Assembly (NCBI GenBank): GCA_001695595.3
Contig: MBPM02000072.1
Coordinates: 124,001-188,000, forward strand
Direction of reading: 5' to 3'
Source: Plasmopara viticola
Taxonomy: Eukaryota > Oomycota > Peronosporomycetes > Peronosporales > Peronosporaceae
DNA: 64,000 nucleotides
Shown here: positions 13,918 to 25,270 of the stretch, piece after piece
Layout: each line of letters opens with the position of its first letter
Numbering within the stretch: the first letter of the stretch is position 1
Notes under the pieces: generated by a model
What the model saw: the letters and a program-made list of their open reading frames with translations, nothing else
Database searches by the model: none
Told to the model about the DNA's origin: nothing
Made by a program: the position numbers and the translations under genes

Positions 13918-16259
13918 GATTGTATTGCCTACGGTCGTTAACGTTTAGTGGAGCAGCAAGTGATAAAGTTAAGATGCAGTTTAATTGACTCATAATATTT
14001 GCTAGAGTAGTTTGCATTACATGTCGTAAGAATGACTTCACGGCCATTGAAGTGTTTGTTCCTAGCCTGATCAAGACGTACGAAAGCTACGATGGCCTTG
14101 ATGAAAGCTAAGGTCTGAAGTGGAAGACATCAACATGTCCGTGATAATGAAAGCATCGAGACGAAAAGAACTAAGCCTGCATTATTGGCTCAAGAGATTG
14201 ATGCAGCCTCATTCGAGACTTTGTCGGGACCCTGGTCATTTCTAAATCAGCAAGGGCACTAATGGAGAAACTGCCTACATATGACTCAATTCACGATGCT
14301 GTTTTAACGCACGTCTGAGCTGCTTGAGTTAAGATTGTCCAGACCGTTGCAACTTTGATAGAAGAGAATGATGTACAGAACAATGCGGCCTGGTGATGAC
14401 GATAATGAAGATATTTGTGTGAAGAAGAAGTTTGTTTTGACAGAAGCGGCTTTGCAGAATAAAGAAATTACAATCGAAGTGGAGGAGCCGCAACAAGTGT
14501 TCTGTGAGTTGACAGAGCAGACGAACAATGAGTTTGACTTTTTCGGCATCATCCCAGCGCTCTAATGCGCGATTAGTTTCATGGGGAGGTATCCCTATTA
14601 GAACAGACATCAAGATGGCGGCACTACCGTAGGAGATTATATACATATTTCTGCTTGACACATCAATTGAGAGTGGCGAGTCGTCAAGCCCTCTCCTGGT
14701 CAAAGTCATGGTTAAAGAGAACGATGTGCTGACCAAAGACATAGACGCTATGTCGCCTGAGGCTGGTAAGTGTTATTGATTCTGGTCAAAGAAGGGTAAG
14801 TACAAAAAGAGGCCACTTTACATCATCTTTTTCCTTAAATACATATGGAAAATCGCTGCTATGCTACTGTAATAGCATGATTTCCCTTCTAAACAAACCG
14901 ACATTTTAAAGCATCGAAGAGCCATCCTCAACGCGATTCTTGGACTTGTTGTAAGAAGACTACAATTGTACAATGCTGATATATCTTCAATTATGCTCAA
15001 GAAAACACGACCGAAAGGTAATTGGAAACGGTCCATTATGGCAGAGGCTGTGGTACATATGTATGTAGCCCATCTCAATGATTCATCCGTGCAGCTTTGA
15101 CACTTTAAAGCGTCAGATGCACGGATCATTGAGCCTGCAAAGTATTGATGTAGGGTTTTTGATAGCTTGAACCGCGCAATGCATCATGGGTATTCACAAC
15201 CTTTCGTATTGAAGCGAGAAATGACGGAACGTACTATCTGATGTATTCTTAATAAGATTGTGCTACCTTTAAATTGTACAATTTATGCTTGTGATAGCCA
15301 CAGAGACAGGAAGACATGTATCGTCATTGCACGAGCATGCATATACTCCTTTTGTCGCAGGAATAACGTCATTCCCACATCGTCGTCATCTACGACGTCT
15401 GTAGAAAAATATACCCTAGTATTTATGATGGAATCGGTATTTTGAGGTAAATAGGTCAAAACGTTGCGGTCCCGTTCTCGCAATTGACGCACCAGCTTCT
15501 AATCGCTCGCTCGCCCAAGGTTTAGCAGAGACGTTGTCTCGAGAAAGTGCCTGAACATGACACAGGAAGAGCTAGCTGCGTATTCTGAAGTAAGATACAA
15601 GCTGGAGCGCGCTCCCGCGCAGACGAATCTACTTTAATCTCATTCAAGACCGTTACGGTGTCGACCGACAATCGGCGATGTTTAGCTTTCGAGTTGTAGG
15701 GGAAAGTTCAAATTCAAAACCTTAAGTGAATCAATTAGGCCCATAAAAATTTTTGTAGCAACATTACAGCAAAATTTGCTGTAGAAATGCCGTCCATCCT
15801 CAATTTGAGCTTCTTCACAACACTGTGTTGTACTATCATAGCATTCCTGTAACGTAATAAAATGCTGGAGCTCGTGGCCACCAAATGCGATAAGCGCTTT
15901 GCACCACAATACACCCGCATTATGAAAGTTGAGTACCAAAACACCAGAGAACGTAGGCTTTCATGCAATTAGTGACAGCAAGCTTTTACGATGTGCGAGT
16001 TTCATGCTTACCGTGCGTTACATGACCGCCGTGACTTACGGTAATATACGCGCGAACTGTTGCACTTCATCCCACGTCTCTCATTCGTTCAAGGTTTTGC
16101 CGTTCGATGGCGAGTACCTTTCTATCCAAAGAATTCTCCCATCATTTTACTATTAAACAGTCATTTGATACAGACACGAGTTGCTCTGTTCGCTAATTTA
16201 TGCTAATTTAGTGGAGCATTGTAAGCGTAAACATTCTCGAGAAAAGTGTCTTCATAAGC
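13918..16259. other. Intergenic region with a small broken coding scrap
   Basis: About 2.3 kb between the phosphatase and the PX gene, which converge on it. Apart from the protein-like blocks at 14368-14766, reported separately, I see only short chance frames and AT-rich sequence. No RNA gene, LTR or clear repeat was recognised. Confidence 0.5.
14368..14766 (+). pseudogene. Broken protein-like segments, unknown family
   Basis: Two acidic, protein-like stretches lie close together in different frames: 14368-14565 (contains KKKFVLTEAALQNKEITIEV) and about 14633-14766 (contains KVMVKENDVLTKDIDAM). The second runs directly into a consensus GTAAGT at 14767, like a real exon end, but no downstream exon could be matched. 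This looks like the remains of a gene. I do not recognise the family. Confidence 0.25.
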
Positions 16260-16769
16260 TCATACATAAAGCTCTGCAGACAACTTGAGCCCTAAAAATT
16301 CACGAACGTGGTCATCATCAGCAATTCCTGGGATTTGCAGCAAGTGTTGCAAGAAATCCTGCAATAGCTTTTTGCGTCTTGCCAAAAAGTCCGGGTTCAA
16401 GTCATGGCAGCAATAGGTTTTAGGCGGCAGCTTAGGCACTCGGTTTCCTGCTTTAAAGCGCACACTGACGAACAGAGTCGTGAGAATCGAGTCTTGCTTG
16501 ATAATTGAAGCCTCGTACCTTGCCAGCAGTCTGTCAAATTCACTAAAGCGGCGTAGTATCCTCCAACTGCGCCGTCCATTTTGAATCTTCAACTCATACA
16601 GTGCGTACTCGCTCTCCTTTACCATATAATCAGTTATTGCGGCTGTAAAGTATTCTGCACCTATTGTAGTGTAGAGCACGTCAGTGACATCGTAGTCGCA
16701 CGCATACATACCACACCGCACACCGTAGCGAAGAGACCACGCATCCTGAGGCAGGTACACGAGCGACAT
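16260..16769 (-). CDS. PX-domain protein (small, phosphoinositide-binding)
   Basis: A single-exon gene of 169 residues starting at the ATG at 16769; the upstream in-frame codons have no ATG. After about 40 residues a PX domain fills the rest. It begins near YFTAAITDYM and has the basic RRFSEFDRLL motif that contacts the 3-phosphate of PI3P in the family, a KLPPK proline turn, and a helical end RRKKLLQDFLQHLL. PX domains target proteins to endosomal membranes, so a sorting-nexin-like membrane adaptor is likely, although no BAR or other partner domain is present. The start lies 148 bp from the start of the divergent FYVE-myosin, so the two probably share a promoter region. Confidence 0.85.
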   Translation of the reverse strand: MSLVYLPQDAWSLRYGVRCGMYACDYDVTDVLYTTIGAEYFTAAITDYMVKESEYALYELKIQNGRRSWRILRRFSEFDRLLARYEASIIKQDSILTTLFVSVRFKAGNRVPKLPPKTYCCHDLNPDFLARRKKLLQDFLQHLLQIPGIADDDHVREFLGLKLSAELYV

Positions 16770-16917
16770 GAAAATGCGCTTTTGTGTTTTGGTTTGTCCC
16801 TGATTCACCAATCATCATTTAAAGCGTGCTTATCATCCAATCATCTGCCTTTCTGCGACAGCGCGCTGTGCCTTGGGAAGTAGCACAAAGGCATTTGTTC
16901 CGTTGTCTTTCGGCGGC
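16770..16917. promoter_or_regulatory. Shared divergent promoter region of the PX gene and the myosin
   Basis: The 148 bp between the two ATGs holds two copies of CCAATCATC (16808-16816 and 16837-16845), which include CCAAT boxes, and a perfect 12-bp palindrome ACAGCGCGCTGT at 16858-16869. No good TATA box is seen. Both genes must start transcription in or next to this short space. Function of the motifs is inferred. Confidence 0.5.
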
Positions 16918-19900
16918 ATGGAGGTTTACGTACGCGTGCACGACGCCAGCGAGGACTACAAGTGGGCATATGGTCGCGTGTTACGTCGCCTCGAGGTTGA
17001 TAGCTCAAAAGTTCTAGTGCAGCTTCAGGATCGTGACGTAATTGTCGAAGCGGATGAGGCTCAAGATGTTCGTATGGTTAATCAGCTGGCGGCTTCTCAG
17101 ACGCTCGCAGATATCGACAACCTGAACACACTTACACATCTGCATGAGCCTGCTTTTGTCGACTATTTGGCTCAGCGTTATGGCGCCGACCAGGTCTACT
17201 GCAGATCTGGTGCCGTACTAATTGCTGTGAATCCTTTAAAAGACATTGCAGGACTTTATGACCTACCGAAATTTCGCAAGCACATTTCTGACCTAAGTAC
17301 ACTACCGCCACATGTCTTTTCGATTGCTGAAGGAGCTTACCAATCATTGTGTCGTACACTGAAGGAGTCTGGGGACAACAAGAAAAATCAGACGATTCTC
17401 GTGAGTGGAGAAAGTGGAGCAGGCAAGACAGAAACAACAAAATTTATCATGAATTATCTAGCTGAGAGCAATCGAGACACATTTGTGACAATTACCAGTA
17501 AAAGTAAGCGCGGGATTAGCAGCAGTGAACTTATGAGCGCAAATCCAATTTTGGAGTCATTCGGCAACGCCAGGACCTTGCGAAACAATAACAGTAGTCG
17601 CTTTGGGAAATTCGTGCGTATGGTTTTTGAGAAAGACGAAGCGGATGCATCTTTGGTGATGCTAGGGACTTCAGTGGAGACGTACCTTTTGGAAAAAGTG
17701 CGTGTGGTGCGTCAGCACGACGGAGAGCGAAATTTTCACATCTTTTATGAGCTGCTAGCAGGTGCAAATGAGCAAATGAAGAAGGAATTACAGCTTGAAA
17801 ATTTGACGGCGCAAGCATTTCAGTACATTAACAGTGGACAATGTTATCATCGAAATGATGGCGTACGGGATGAAAAGCGATTTGAGTTAGTGTTACGGTC
17901 TATGAAAGTTCTAGGTTTTACGGACGTTGAGCAAGGAGCAATCTGGAAAATCTTAAGTGCGTTACTTCATTTAGGAAATGTGCTGTTTGTTTGCTCGAAT
18001 GAAGAGGATGAACGTGAAGAACAGGAAAATGCATCGACCCCTTGTGTATTGGCCTTGAAATCGCCGTCTTCGCTTACGGTACAGACACACCTTGATGTTG
18101 TTTCAGATCTTTTTGCTGTGGATCAGCTGGAACTGTTATCAGCTCTAACTACGCGTAAGATTTGTGTCGGGAGTGAAGTGTTCAACTCAAATCTAAGTCT
18201 TTTGCAGTGCGGAGAAGCCCGAGATGCCATGGCTCGTTCCTTGTATGCCTTTGTATTTAACTTTTTGGTTTCGAAAGTCAACTCAGCCTCACCTTTGATT
18301 CAGCGGCCTACAAAGTCGGCAAGTAAAACAGCAAAAAAGGAGATTGCACCTTGCATTGCTGTGCTCGATATATTTGGGTTTGAAGAGTTTGATGTCAATC
18401 AATTCGAACAATTCTGTATAAATTATGGGAATGAAAAGCTACAGTATCAATTCATACAGGACATTCTCTTGACCGAGCAGCAGACGCATATTGACGAAGG
18501 GATCAAGTGGAATGCTGTGGACTACGAAGACAATTTGATGTGTTTGGAAATGATCGAACACCGTCCCAGGGGTATTTTTTCTCTTTTAGACGAGGAATGT
18601 GTTGTTCCAAAAGGAAGTGACGCGGGTTTTGCTCGAAAATTATATCAACGTTTGCAAGACTATCACAATTTTAGTGCCACTCGAACGGAGCAGGCCAACT
18701 TTGCATTTCAAGTGCACCACTACGCGGGCAAGGTTTGCTACCAGGCACACGGATTTTGTGAAAAGAACAAGGACCAGCCCAATGCAGAGCTGTTTGACGT
18801 TTTGGGTCAAACGAAAAATCCGCATTTACGCGAGCTGTTTGCATTTTTTAAATCAAGCGAGTTGGAAGATTTGCATGGTGGGCCACCAAAATTAAGGCGG
18901 CGATCTTCTGTGCTTAGTTCAGTAGGTATTGCCTCTCAATTCAAGCAGCAACTTGCTAGTCTGCTAGAAGTTGTGCAACAGACTCAAACACACTATGTTC
19001 GCTGCATTAAGCCAAATGATGTCGGTGCGAGTGATCATTTCGACCGAGCTAAGGTTTCGAATCAATTGCGTTACGGTGGAATTTTAAAAGCAGTGGAGAT
19101 AATGCGCCAATCGTATCCCGTCCGTATGAGTCATGCCGATTTTGTAAAGCAGTATCGCCTATTAATGACGACAAAGCCTGGCTTGGAGACCAAACTTGCC
19201 AGAAATTGTACAGCTGAAGATCTTCTTAACGCACTTAAAGTCGACCAGACAGAGCTTGGCAAAACACGCGTGTTTTTACGCCAGCAGGCATTTGACCGAC
19301 TCGAGAAACGACGTGAAGGTGTCATTGCAGAGTCCGCAGTGAGACTACAAAATTTGTGGCGTGGTAGACAGCAGCGTCGACTATACATTAGCCAATTGCA
19401 ACTTTTGCGGTGTATTCAAGTACGGTGGAAAGCCATTCTGGAGAAGAAACGACGTGTTGATCGACGCAAGAAAGCGGCTTCAGTGGTGCAACATACAATG
19501 CGTAGCTGGATCCAGGCAATTAAACGTCGTCGTGAGCAAAGTGCAGTACTTATCCAATATGTCTTTCGAAGGCGGCACCAAGCTCGCGCTGCACTGTCAA
19601 AAGCGGCTTCTGGTGCAGAGGCTGAAGCGTCTGCTCAAGCCTCGAGACAAGACAATGAGTGTGAAAACCCGGTATGCTATAGTCGTGGAAGTGAGCATTC
19701 GATTGAAACTTTTGAAGAAGACGCGTTTTCTACTGCCACAGCTTCAGTTGGAACTAGCGCTTTTTCGGACGATCTCGAGCTTTCACCTCTAGGTGCCGTG
19801 CGAATTTGTAGACGCTTGAATGATATTGGTGATGATTTGGATAGTGAAAATGCGATGCTGAAGAAAGCATTACGGGAAGTTGAACGGCTACGTCGTAGAG

Positions 19901-21035
19901 CCGAAGCTGCTGAAGCTGCGCTCTCGCATTTCGCAGGTCAAAATCCTGAACCAAATTCTAATAGTACTACGTCGATGGTCTCAGCTAAAGCTACGTATGG
20001 CGATGGGTCATTGGGAATATCATTGTACAACCGTGACGCGAGCGATAACAGCAATGTTTTATGGCGACAAATTAACACTTCAAGTATCAGGATTGACCGA
20101 TACGGTAACACGATGCTGCACCAGGCTGTGAATAGAGGCAATGTGGAGCTCGTTTGCGCGCTCCTTGTAAACGAAGTAAGTGGTGCGCTTAAGATGCTGC
20201 AGCAAGCCGAAACACTGCACGGACACTCTCCACTACAGCTTGCGATTCGCAGTGGAAATCTGGAGATGGTGAGTTTATTCTTTCGTCCTGAAGTCCTACC
20301 ACATCTCGACTTAAATTTTAGTGATCGGGAGGGAAACACAGCGTTGCACTTGGCTACTCAGCTGGAGGTCACATTTGCATCGCGCGTGCTTGAATTGCTG
20401 CTCTCTTTTGGTGCCAACGCAAACATAGCAAACTTTGTTATGCAAACCCCTTTGCATCTTTGTTCCATGATTAAGCGTAGCGGACAAGCTACGTGTGAGC
20501 TCATGGAAACACTCTTGCGCCACAATGCCGACCCGCGAAAAACTGATTTTCTTAAGCGTTCGCCTCTGCATTACTGCATGGAAAAAGGTATTTTAAAGAA
20601 GCGTATGGTGACTCAGTAAGCATTTACTTAGTGAGGTTGTGTGGTATCTGCAGATATGGAAGATGAGGCTGTGCTTTTGATGAAGTACGGAGCAGACATG
20701 AACATATCTGATGCGGAAGGTGTACGAGTGGTGACAAACCCCAAAGCTACACAGGTAAGCTGAGTTCATTGGTAGGTGCTGATTGATTGGTAACCTTATC
20801 GCTTGTGTTGCTTGTGCAGCTCTTGCGATACCTGTGTGTAACACCGTCGTGGATTTCAGACACTGACATAGTCGATTGCATGGTCTGTCTCGAACCGTTT
20901 CCGTTCTTCTTCTCGGGCAAGTGCCACTGCGATCGCTGCGGTCGAGTCTGCTGCTCAGACTGTGCACCTTCAAGTTCTTCGTGGAATGGTCGCTATTGCT
21001 TCGACTGTAAACACTACGCACACTACTCTAGATGA
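16918..21035 (+). CDS. Unconventional myosin with IQ, coiled-coil, ankyrin and FYVE domains
   Basis: Three exons: 16918-20587, 20654-20754 and 20820-21035, with GT-AG introns of 66 and 65 bp, giving 1328 residues. The first ATG in frame is at 16918. The motor domain spans about 65-795: P-loop GESGAGKT at 164-171, switch I NNNSSRFGKF near 223, and switch II LDIFGFEEF near 483. Two or three IQ-type segments follow (about 800-890), then a Ser/acidic linker, a coiled coil near 974-1003 that includes LREVERLRRRAEAAEAAL, ankyrin repeats from about 1060 to 1255, and a C-terminal FYVE zinc finger with WISD and eight cysteines in CxxC pairs. The FYVE finger has KCHCDRCG where the usual basic RHHCR motif sits. 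Oomycete myosins with membrane-binding tails such as FYVE or PX are known. The likely job is moving or tethering PI3P-positive endosomes on actin. The neighbouring divergent gene is a PX protein, also a PI3P-type binder. Confidence 0.93.
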
Positions 21036-22184
21036 AGACATCACTGCGTATCTAAACGTGCGTGCTTTAATAGTAACAGATATCGTATCAATAAGGGGTG
21101 TCACTCCTTCCAAACTAGCAGATATGTTTTCTACGCCCCATTTTTGGTGCTAAATTCTCAGAATTTAACAAGTGTTTTCGTACCCCTCATTGCACTATGT
21201 GGGCGTCCGGTTGTAGCAGTAACGATCAACCTTTTTGGTGAATTGGTCTTTAGCAAACTCTTTGTGTATTCACAGAAAAAAAGACAACGTTTATCTTGGA
21301 AGTGATAGGGCATATTAAACAATTGTTCACGTTCCTCGATTGAGTCACACGCCTGAGACTAACATGGAAGACGTTGTACTCCAAGTTTGCTCGTTCATGC
21401 CAAATTATGTAAACCTGCTTTAAAAACAATGATTCTTGCATCGCAGTCGTTATCAATTCCACACGTCCAAGATTCTTTGCATTGCAAATGTTCTATATCC
21501 TTCAGAGCATTTAATACCGATAGTGTTCGCTCCAGCCAATCATAGATCATTAATATAGCTAAGGGGCACTGCATGGGGGGGGCTAGTCAGCGAAAAGGGG
21601 GGGGGCTGGTTGGCGGCTCTCTTTACAAATTTCAAAAGACTACCTTATGCTTTTTGCTCATTCGAAATGTCAGTAGGCTTGTGATTTAGAAAATTTAACA
21701 ACTTCGATATTCTCGACTCTTTCAATGCTAATCATCCGATGAAGCTTCTTTGTCAACCACCGGGTACCCGCGATACCTGGAATCAACTTAGTTCGACTCT
21801 CATCCCCATTTTCTTCCAGCAAAGCTACGTAACCCGCTATTGGTGGTATAACTATCTTAATGAACTATGTTACGTGCGGTCGGTGGAGTAATGTTACGTT
21901 CAAGCTGTTCATGATTTACATTTTGAGACTTTGAAATCAGGTACCACCCACCCACTCAAAAAGGCTTTTTAAAGCTTACCTTTATGGCTGTATTCGTTCT
22001 TAAAGTATTTTTCAAATCGTAGAGTGTCCTCGTATGGAATGTAGCTGTTAATCTGATAGCGATCGAGACAGGAGATCGCTCTTCAACGAAAATACGTGCG
22101 AATTTTTGGGCTTTGGACTAGGGTTTAGGGTTGTGAGGGGTGGGTTAATGAAGGGCTGGTTAGCGGATCCCATCTAAGAAATAT
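21036..22184. other. Intergenic, no gene seen, contains a G-rich tract
   Basis: About 1.1 kb without a supported gene. At 21563-21605 three guanine runs of 4, 8 and 9 bases lie within 43 bp on the plus strand and could form a G-quadruplex. A single telomere-like GGGTTTAGGG at 22121-22130 is too short to mean anything. The segment ends at a LINE-derived element. Confidence 0.5.
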
Positions 22185-22197
22185 AAATTAATCTTAT

Positions 22198-22516
22198 TGT
22201 ATTGTATTGTATTACGTTATCGCGTTGCCAAGTTATGCACGTGCTAGGCTCTATGGCTAGTCCACGGCATAGAGTGGTGTCCGCATACGTCGGGTCTCGT
22301 TCGGCGGGCAGTGCAGCCAGCACCGAGGCCGTGAGGGTCTTCCATTATTTTGTGTAGTTCTGACTTGGTAAGAGCCCAGGTGGCGCCTTGTGCTGGAGAC
22401 CGTCGCGTCGAGGGTGAGACCCGTTGAAGACCTGCAGATGCCCAAGAGCACCTGCCCGAAGCGCGCGAGCATTTAGCCCCCGCGCTTGGAAGGAGGGCGT
22501 CACCCCAACCTTTTCC
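22198..22516 (-). mobile_element. Short non-autonomous LINE derivative, copy A
   Basis: On the minus strand it starts GGAAAAGGTTGGGG, has a GC-rich head of about 130 bp, a short block matching the end of a LINE reverse transcriptase (GGGCTCTTACCAAGTCAGAA), the LINE 3' end, and a tail of ATACA-type pentamers. Compared with the longer copy at 28251-29383, it lacks the endonuclease and nearly all of the reverse transcriptase, plus a second segment of about 330 bp. The same two junctions occur in the copies at 22594 and 63661. It has no coding capacity, so movement would have needed a full-length LINE elsewhere. Confidence 0.8.
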
Positions 22517-22593
22517 ACAAACCAGACGCAGTGTATGCTCCATATGAGGCTAATTCAAAGTCTATTTTCCTGGAACATAAGATTAATTTTTTT

Positions 22594-22914
22594 GGAAAAG
22601 GTTGGGGTGACTTTCCAAGCGCGGGGGCTAAATGCTCGCGCGCTTCGGGCAGGTGCTCTCGGGCATCTGCAGGTCTCTAACGGGTCTCACCCTCGACGCG
22701 ACGGTCTCCAGCACCAGGGCGCCACCTGGGCTCTTACCAAGTCAGAACTACACAAAATAATGGAAGACCCTCACGACCTCGGTGCTGGCTGCACTGCCTA
22801 CCGAACGAGACCCGATGTATGCGGACACCACTCTATGCCGTGGACTAGCCAGACTGAGCCTAGCACGTGTATAACTTGGTAACGCGATAACGTAATACTA
22901 TACTATATTACTAT
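22594..22914 (+). mobile_element. Short non-autonomous LINE derivative, copy B
   Basis: Same head, internal junctions and 3' part as copy A, in the opposite orientation, with a degenerate tail of ATACT and related units. It lacks 6 bp in the head (GGTGACTTTCCAAG where the others have GGTGACGCCCTCCTTCCAAG). No protein can be made from it. Chance frames running through it should not be annotated as genes. Confidence 0.8.
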
Positions 22915-24775
22915 ACTGCGTCTGGACTCAGGGGTCTTAGAGGGTTCCAAACATACAATTAAGAAGCATCCATATGAGGTGCCCAGAAATCCACAAATAA
23001 AAGGTCTACCTGAAAGGATCTAGGCTCAATATTGACCTTTACCAGATACAAAAATACTGGGTACAATGCAATGGACACCATCGCGAGGGTAGTTTAGGCT
23101 CATTAAATCCTTTTTCCCCAAAATTGCAAAGATTAGCATAGTGTGGAAATTATAGTCTCCGCACCAGCAACCTATCCTCTGTGTTCGAAAAAAGAACGTA
23201 TAAATTTGGCCAGATAATGCTTATAATAAGCTGGACAGTATGCACAAAGTCTATTATGCATTCCTTTACAAAATGGCCGTGTGCACTTTGTTTTGCAGAA
23301 TGAATTTGGTAGATGGATATGCTAGATATCTTTAAGGTATTGCAAACATCCATTTACTTGCTAGAGAAGTGCTACAACTTCTGTCAAGCGCTCCGGCATT
23401 GCTCAGCGTTTGGTCCCGTATCGGTTTTGACCATTACGGGCTATTGCACATTCATACTGCGACGATATACTCGCATAATTTTGTCCAGTACATCCGTCGG
23501 CGCTAGATTCCCATTCAGACCCTCTGGGCAAGTGTTTGAGATCACGAGGCAAAGTATATCACGCCAACACCAGCAAATGTCTCACTGTGGCAGCGGTGAC
23601 GTTCTTGTGAGCAAATATGGGTCCGCGGTGGTATTGAGAAAGTAAAAGCTGTTTTAGCTTGACCTGTGCCACGATTCCAAAAGAACTGTAGAGAGAAATT
23701 TCATCTACATATTTGCACACGCTATGAGCAAGTCTTTGGCGCGTACCTGTTTTGGCTTTACCGATCAGAATAATACCCTGTAGTGTCACTTGCGATGCGT
23801 CAGACTGAACCATTGCCTGTGCACTACTCTATTTTAATTATGACAAGTCATCGCTTCTCATGAGGTTTGGGGCTAACGACCGTATTGGTGCCAACATGAC
23901 TTATATGTTATATATGAAAGCATCGCCAGCATGAGCACAATGTAGAATTTCTTCATACAGTACACCATATATTTATACGCTCAAAAAGAGCTCTAGGCTC
24001 TACAGAATATACATAACAGTGAGCGGTTTATAAAGCAACAGCTCATCAACAGTACTGAGTACTAGTTTATTCTACCCAACAAATGAATTTATATGAGATG
24101 CTAGATTACAGTATTTGGGAGTAATCTTTCCAGTCACTTGACCACTTTAAACTAAAATGGCACCAGATGTGTCGGGCGAAGGTGCTTATGGGCTTTATAG
24201 CGCAACTTTTGCGTCTAAACAGGGTCTGCTAAGTATACTCGATCGTCGACAACAGTACCAAGTACACTGTGTATCATGGTGCCAGCGCTACAGCAATTGC
24301 ACGTCTTGTTAAAAAACACCTTTCCGAGCAGGTCTTACACTAGAGTTGTACTGAAAAGAAACTGAGAGAATCTCGCAAAGCACTGCAATATTTCTTTTAA
24401 AGCACAGTACGACACGAAAGAAGCAGTGTGTATGGTGCCGAGGTCATTTATCAAGATACCAGGAAAGCCTTCTGTAGCCCATTTTATGCGTAGCGAGGCC
24501 AGGTTGGACAGCAGCTGAGCATGTCTAGATAGATAAAAAGGACGAATCTGTGGCTGTACAGCGTCTCAGCACTGCTAAAAGATCTTCAGCACACGCATCA
24601 CCGAGTCACTTAGCTGCAGGATTGTCCATCCATTATATAGTTTTGGTGCGCCACCTCAACAAACACAGAAACAGTCTTGACAAATATGGTTGCTTTGTTA
24701 TTAAAAAGTTTTGGAGCAGTTATTGCACTCCGGAATATATATGATGCCCTGAATGGCAAAATCTGAACGTCTGCC

Positions 24776-24858
24776 TGATAGTGACGGTGAGGCTGGAATA
24801 CGTCTTTAAATTTCGGTGGGTACTTTAAAGACATATTCCAGCCTCACCGTCACTATCA
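24776..24858. repeat. Near-perfect 35-bp hairpin (snap-back palindrome)
   Basis: The left arm 24776-24810 and the right arm 24824-24858 are reverse complements over 35 bp with one mismatch (C/T), around a 13-nt loop. The arms begin TGATAGTGACGGTGAGGCTG. This is too long and too exact to be chance. It could be a tiny foldback element, a small-RNA hairpin, or the end of a MITE. No coding frame uses it. Confidence 0.8.
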
Positions 24859-25000
24859 CGGTTGAACACATCTACAATCGGACAGCTTGAGCGAATGTCA
24901 CCACCGAATTAGTCATTAACCTCTTATCTCTGCTCTCTTTTTCCACACACATGGTTGTATAATTATTTTATCTCTGCTACCTGCTAGCTATCATTAAAAC

Positions 25001-25270
25001 TTCTATACCAGTACTGTAGGTCGAATTTGGAAGCGCGTTACTGCTGCCGTATCATGGAAATTAAAGACACCGATTGAATCAAGTAGGAGATTGAAAGGAG
25101 GAAGGCCGATAAAAATGAGGACAGTGGGAAGCTGGCGAGCTTTTTGGGCAAAAACAAACCCTCGAACGACAAAAGTCAAACGACAAAGTAAGCGCAGAGA
25201 GAAAGTACAAGTATTCACTGTCGATGACGAAACGATCGATGGCTACGTATACTTAAACCTTTGTGGCTGA
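25001..25270 (+). pseudogene. Possible Tc1/mariner-like transposase N-terminal scrap
   Basis: A 90-residue open segment without an ATG contains STVGRIWKRVTAAVSWKLK and RRLKGGRPIK, very rich in Arg and Lys, ending at a stop at 25268. The pattern resembles the second helix-turn-helix and following basic linker of Tc1/mariner or pogo-type transposases. No DDE region could be recognised downstream, so this is at best a fragment. Confidence 0.3.

Larger units (their letters stand above)
22185..22925. repeat. Inverted pair of short LINE derivatives with exchanged target-site duplications
   Basis: Two short elements lie tail-to-outside (22198-22516 minus and 22594-22914 plus) around a 77-bp spacer. 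A 13-bp word ATAAGATTAATTT stands before the plus copy (22577-22589), and its complement stands at the tail of the minus copy (22185-22197). An 11-bp word ACTGCGTCTGG stands after the plus copy (22915-22925), and its complement stands at the head of the minus copy (22522-22532). Thus neither copy is flanked by matching duplications, but flipping the spacer would give each copy its own matching pair. Confidence 0.8.

Noticed and set aside
22121..22130. Telomere-like GGGTTTAGGG
   Set aside because: Barely more than one repeat unit; no array, so no evidence of an interstitial telomere.
22424..22882. A 152-codon frame running across the inverted LINE pair
   Set aside because: It is formed by the non-coding head and tail of two elements in opposite orientation; the similar frames at 63630-63920 have the same origin.
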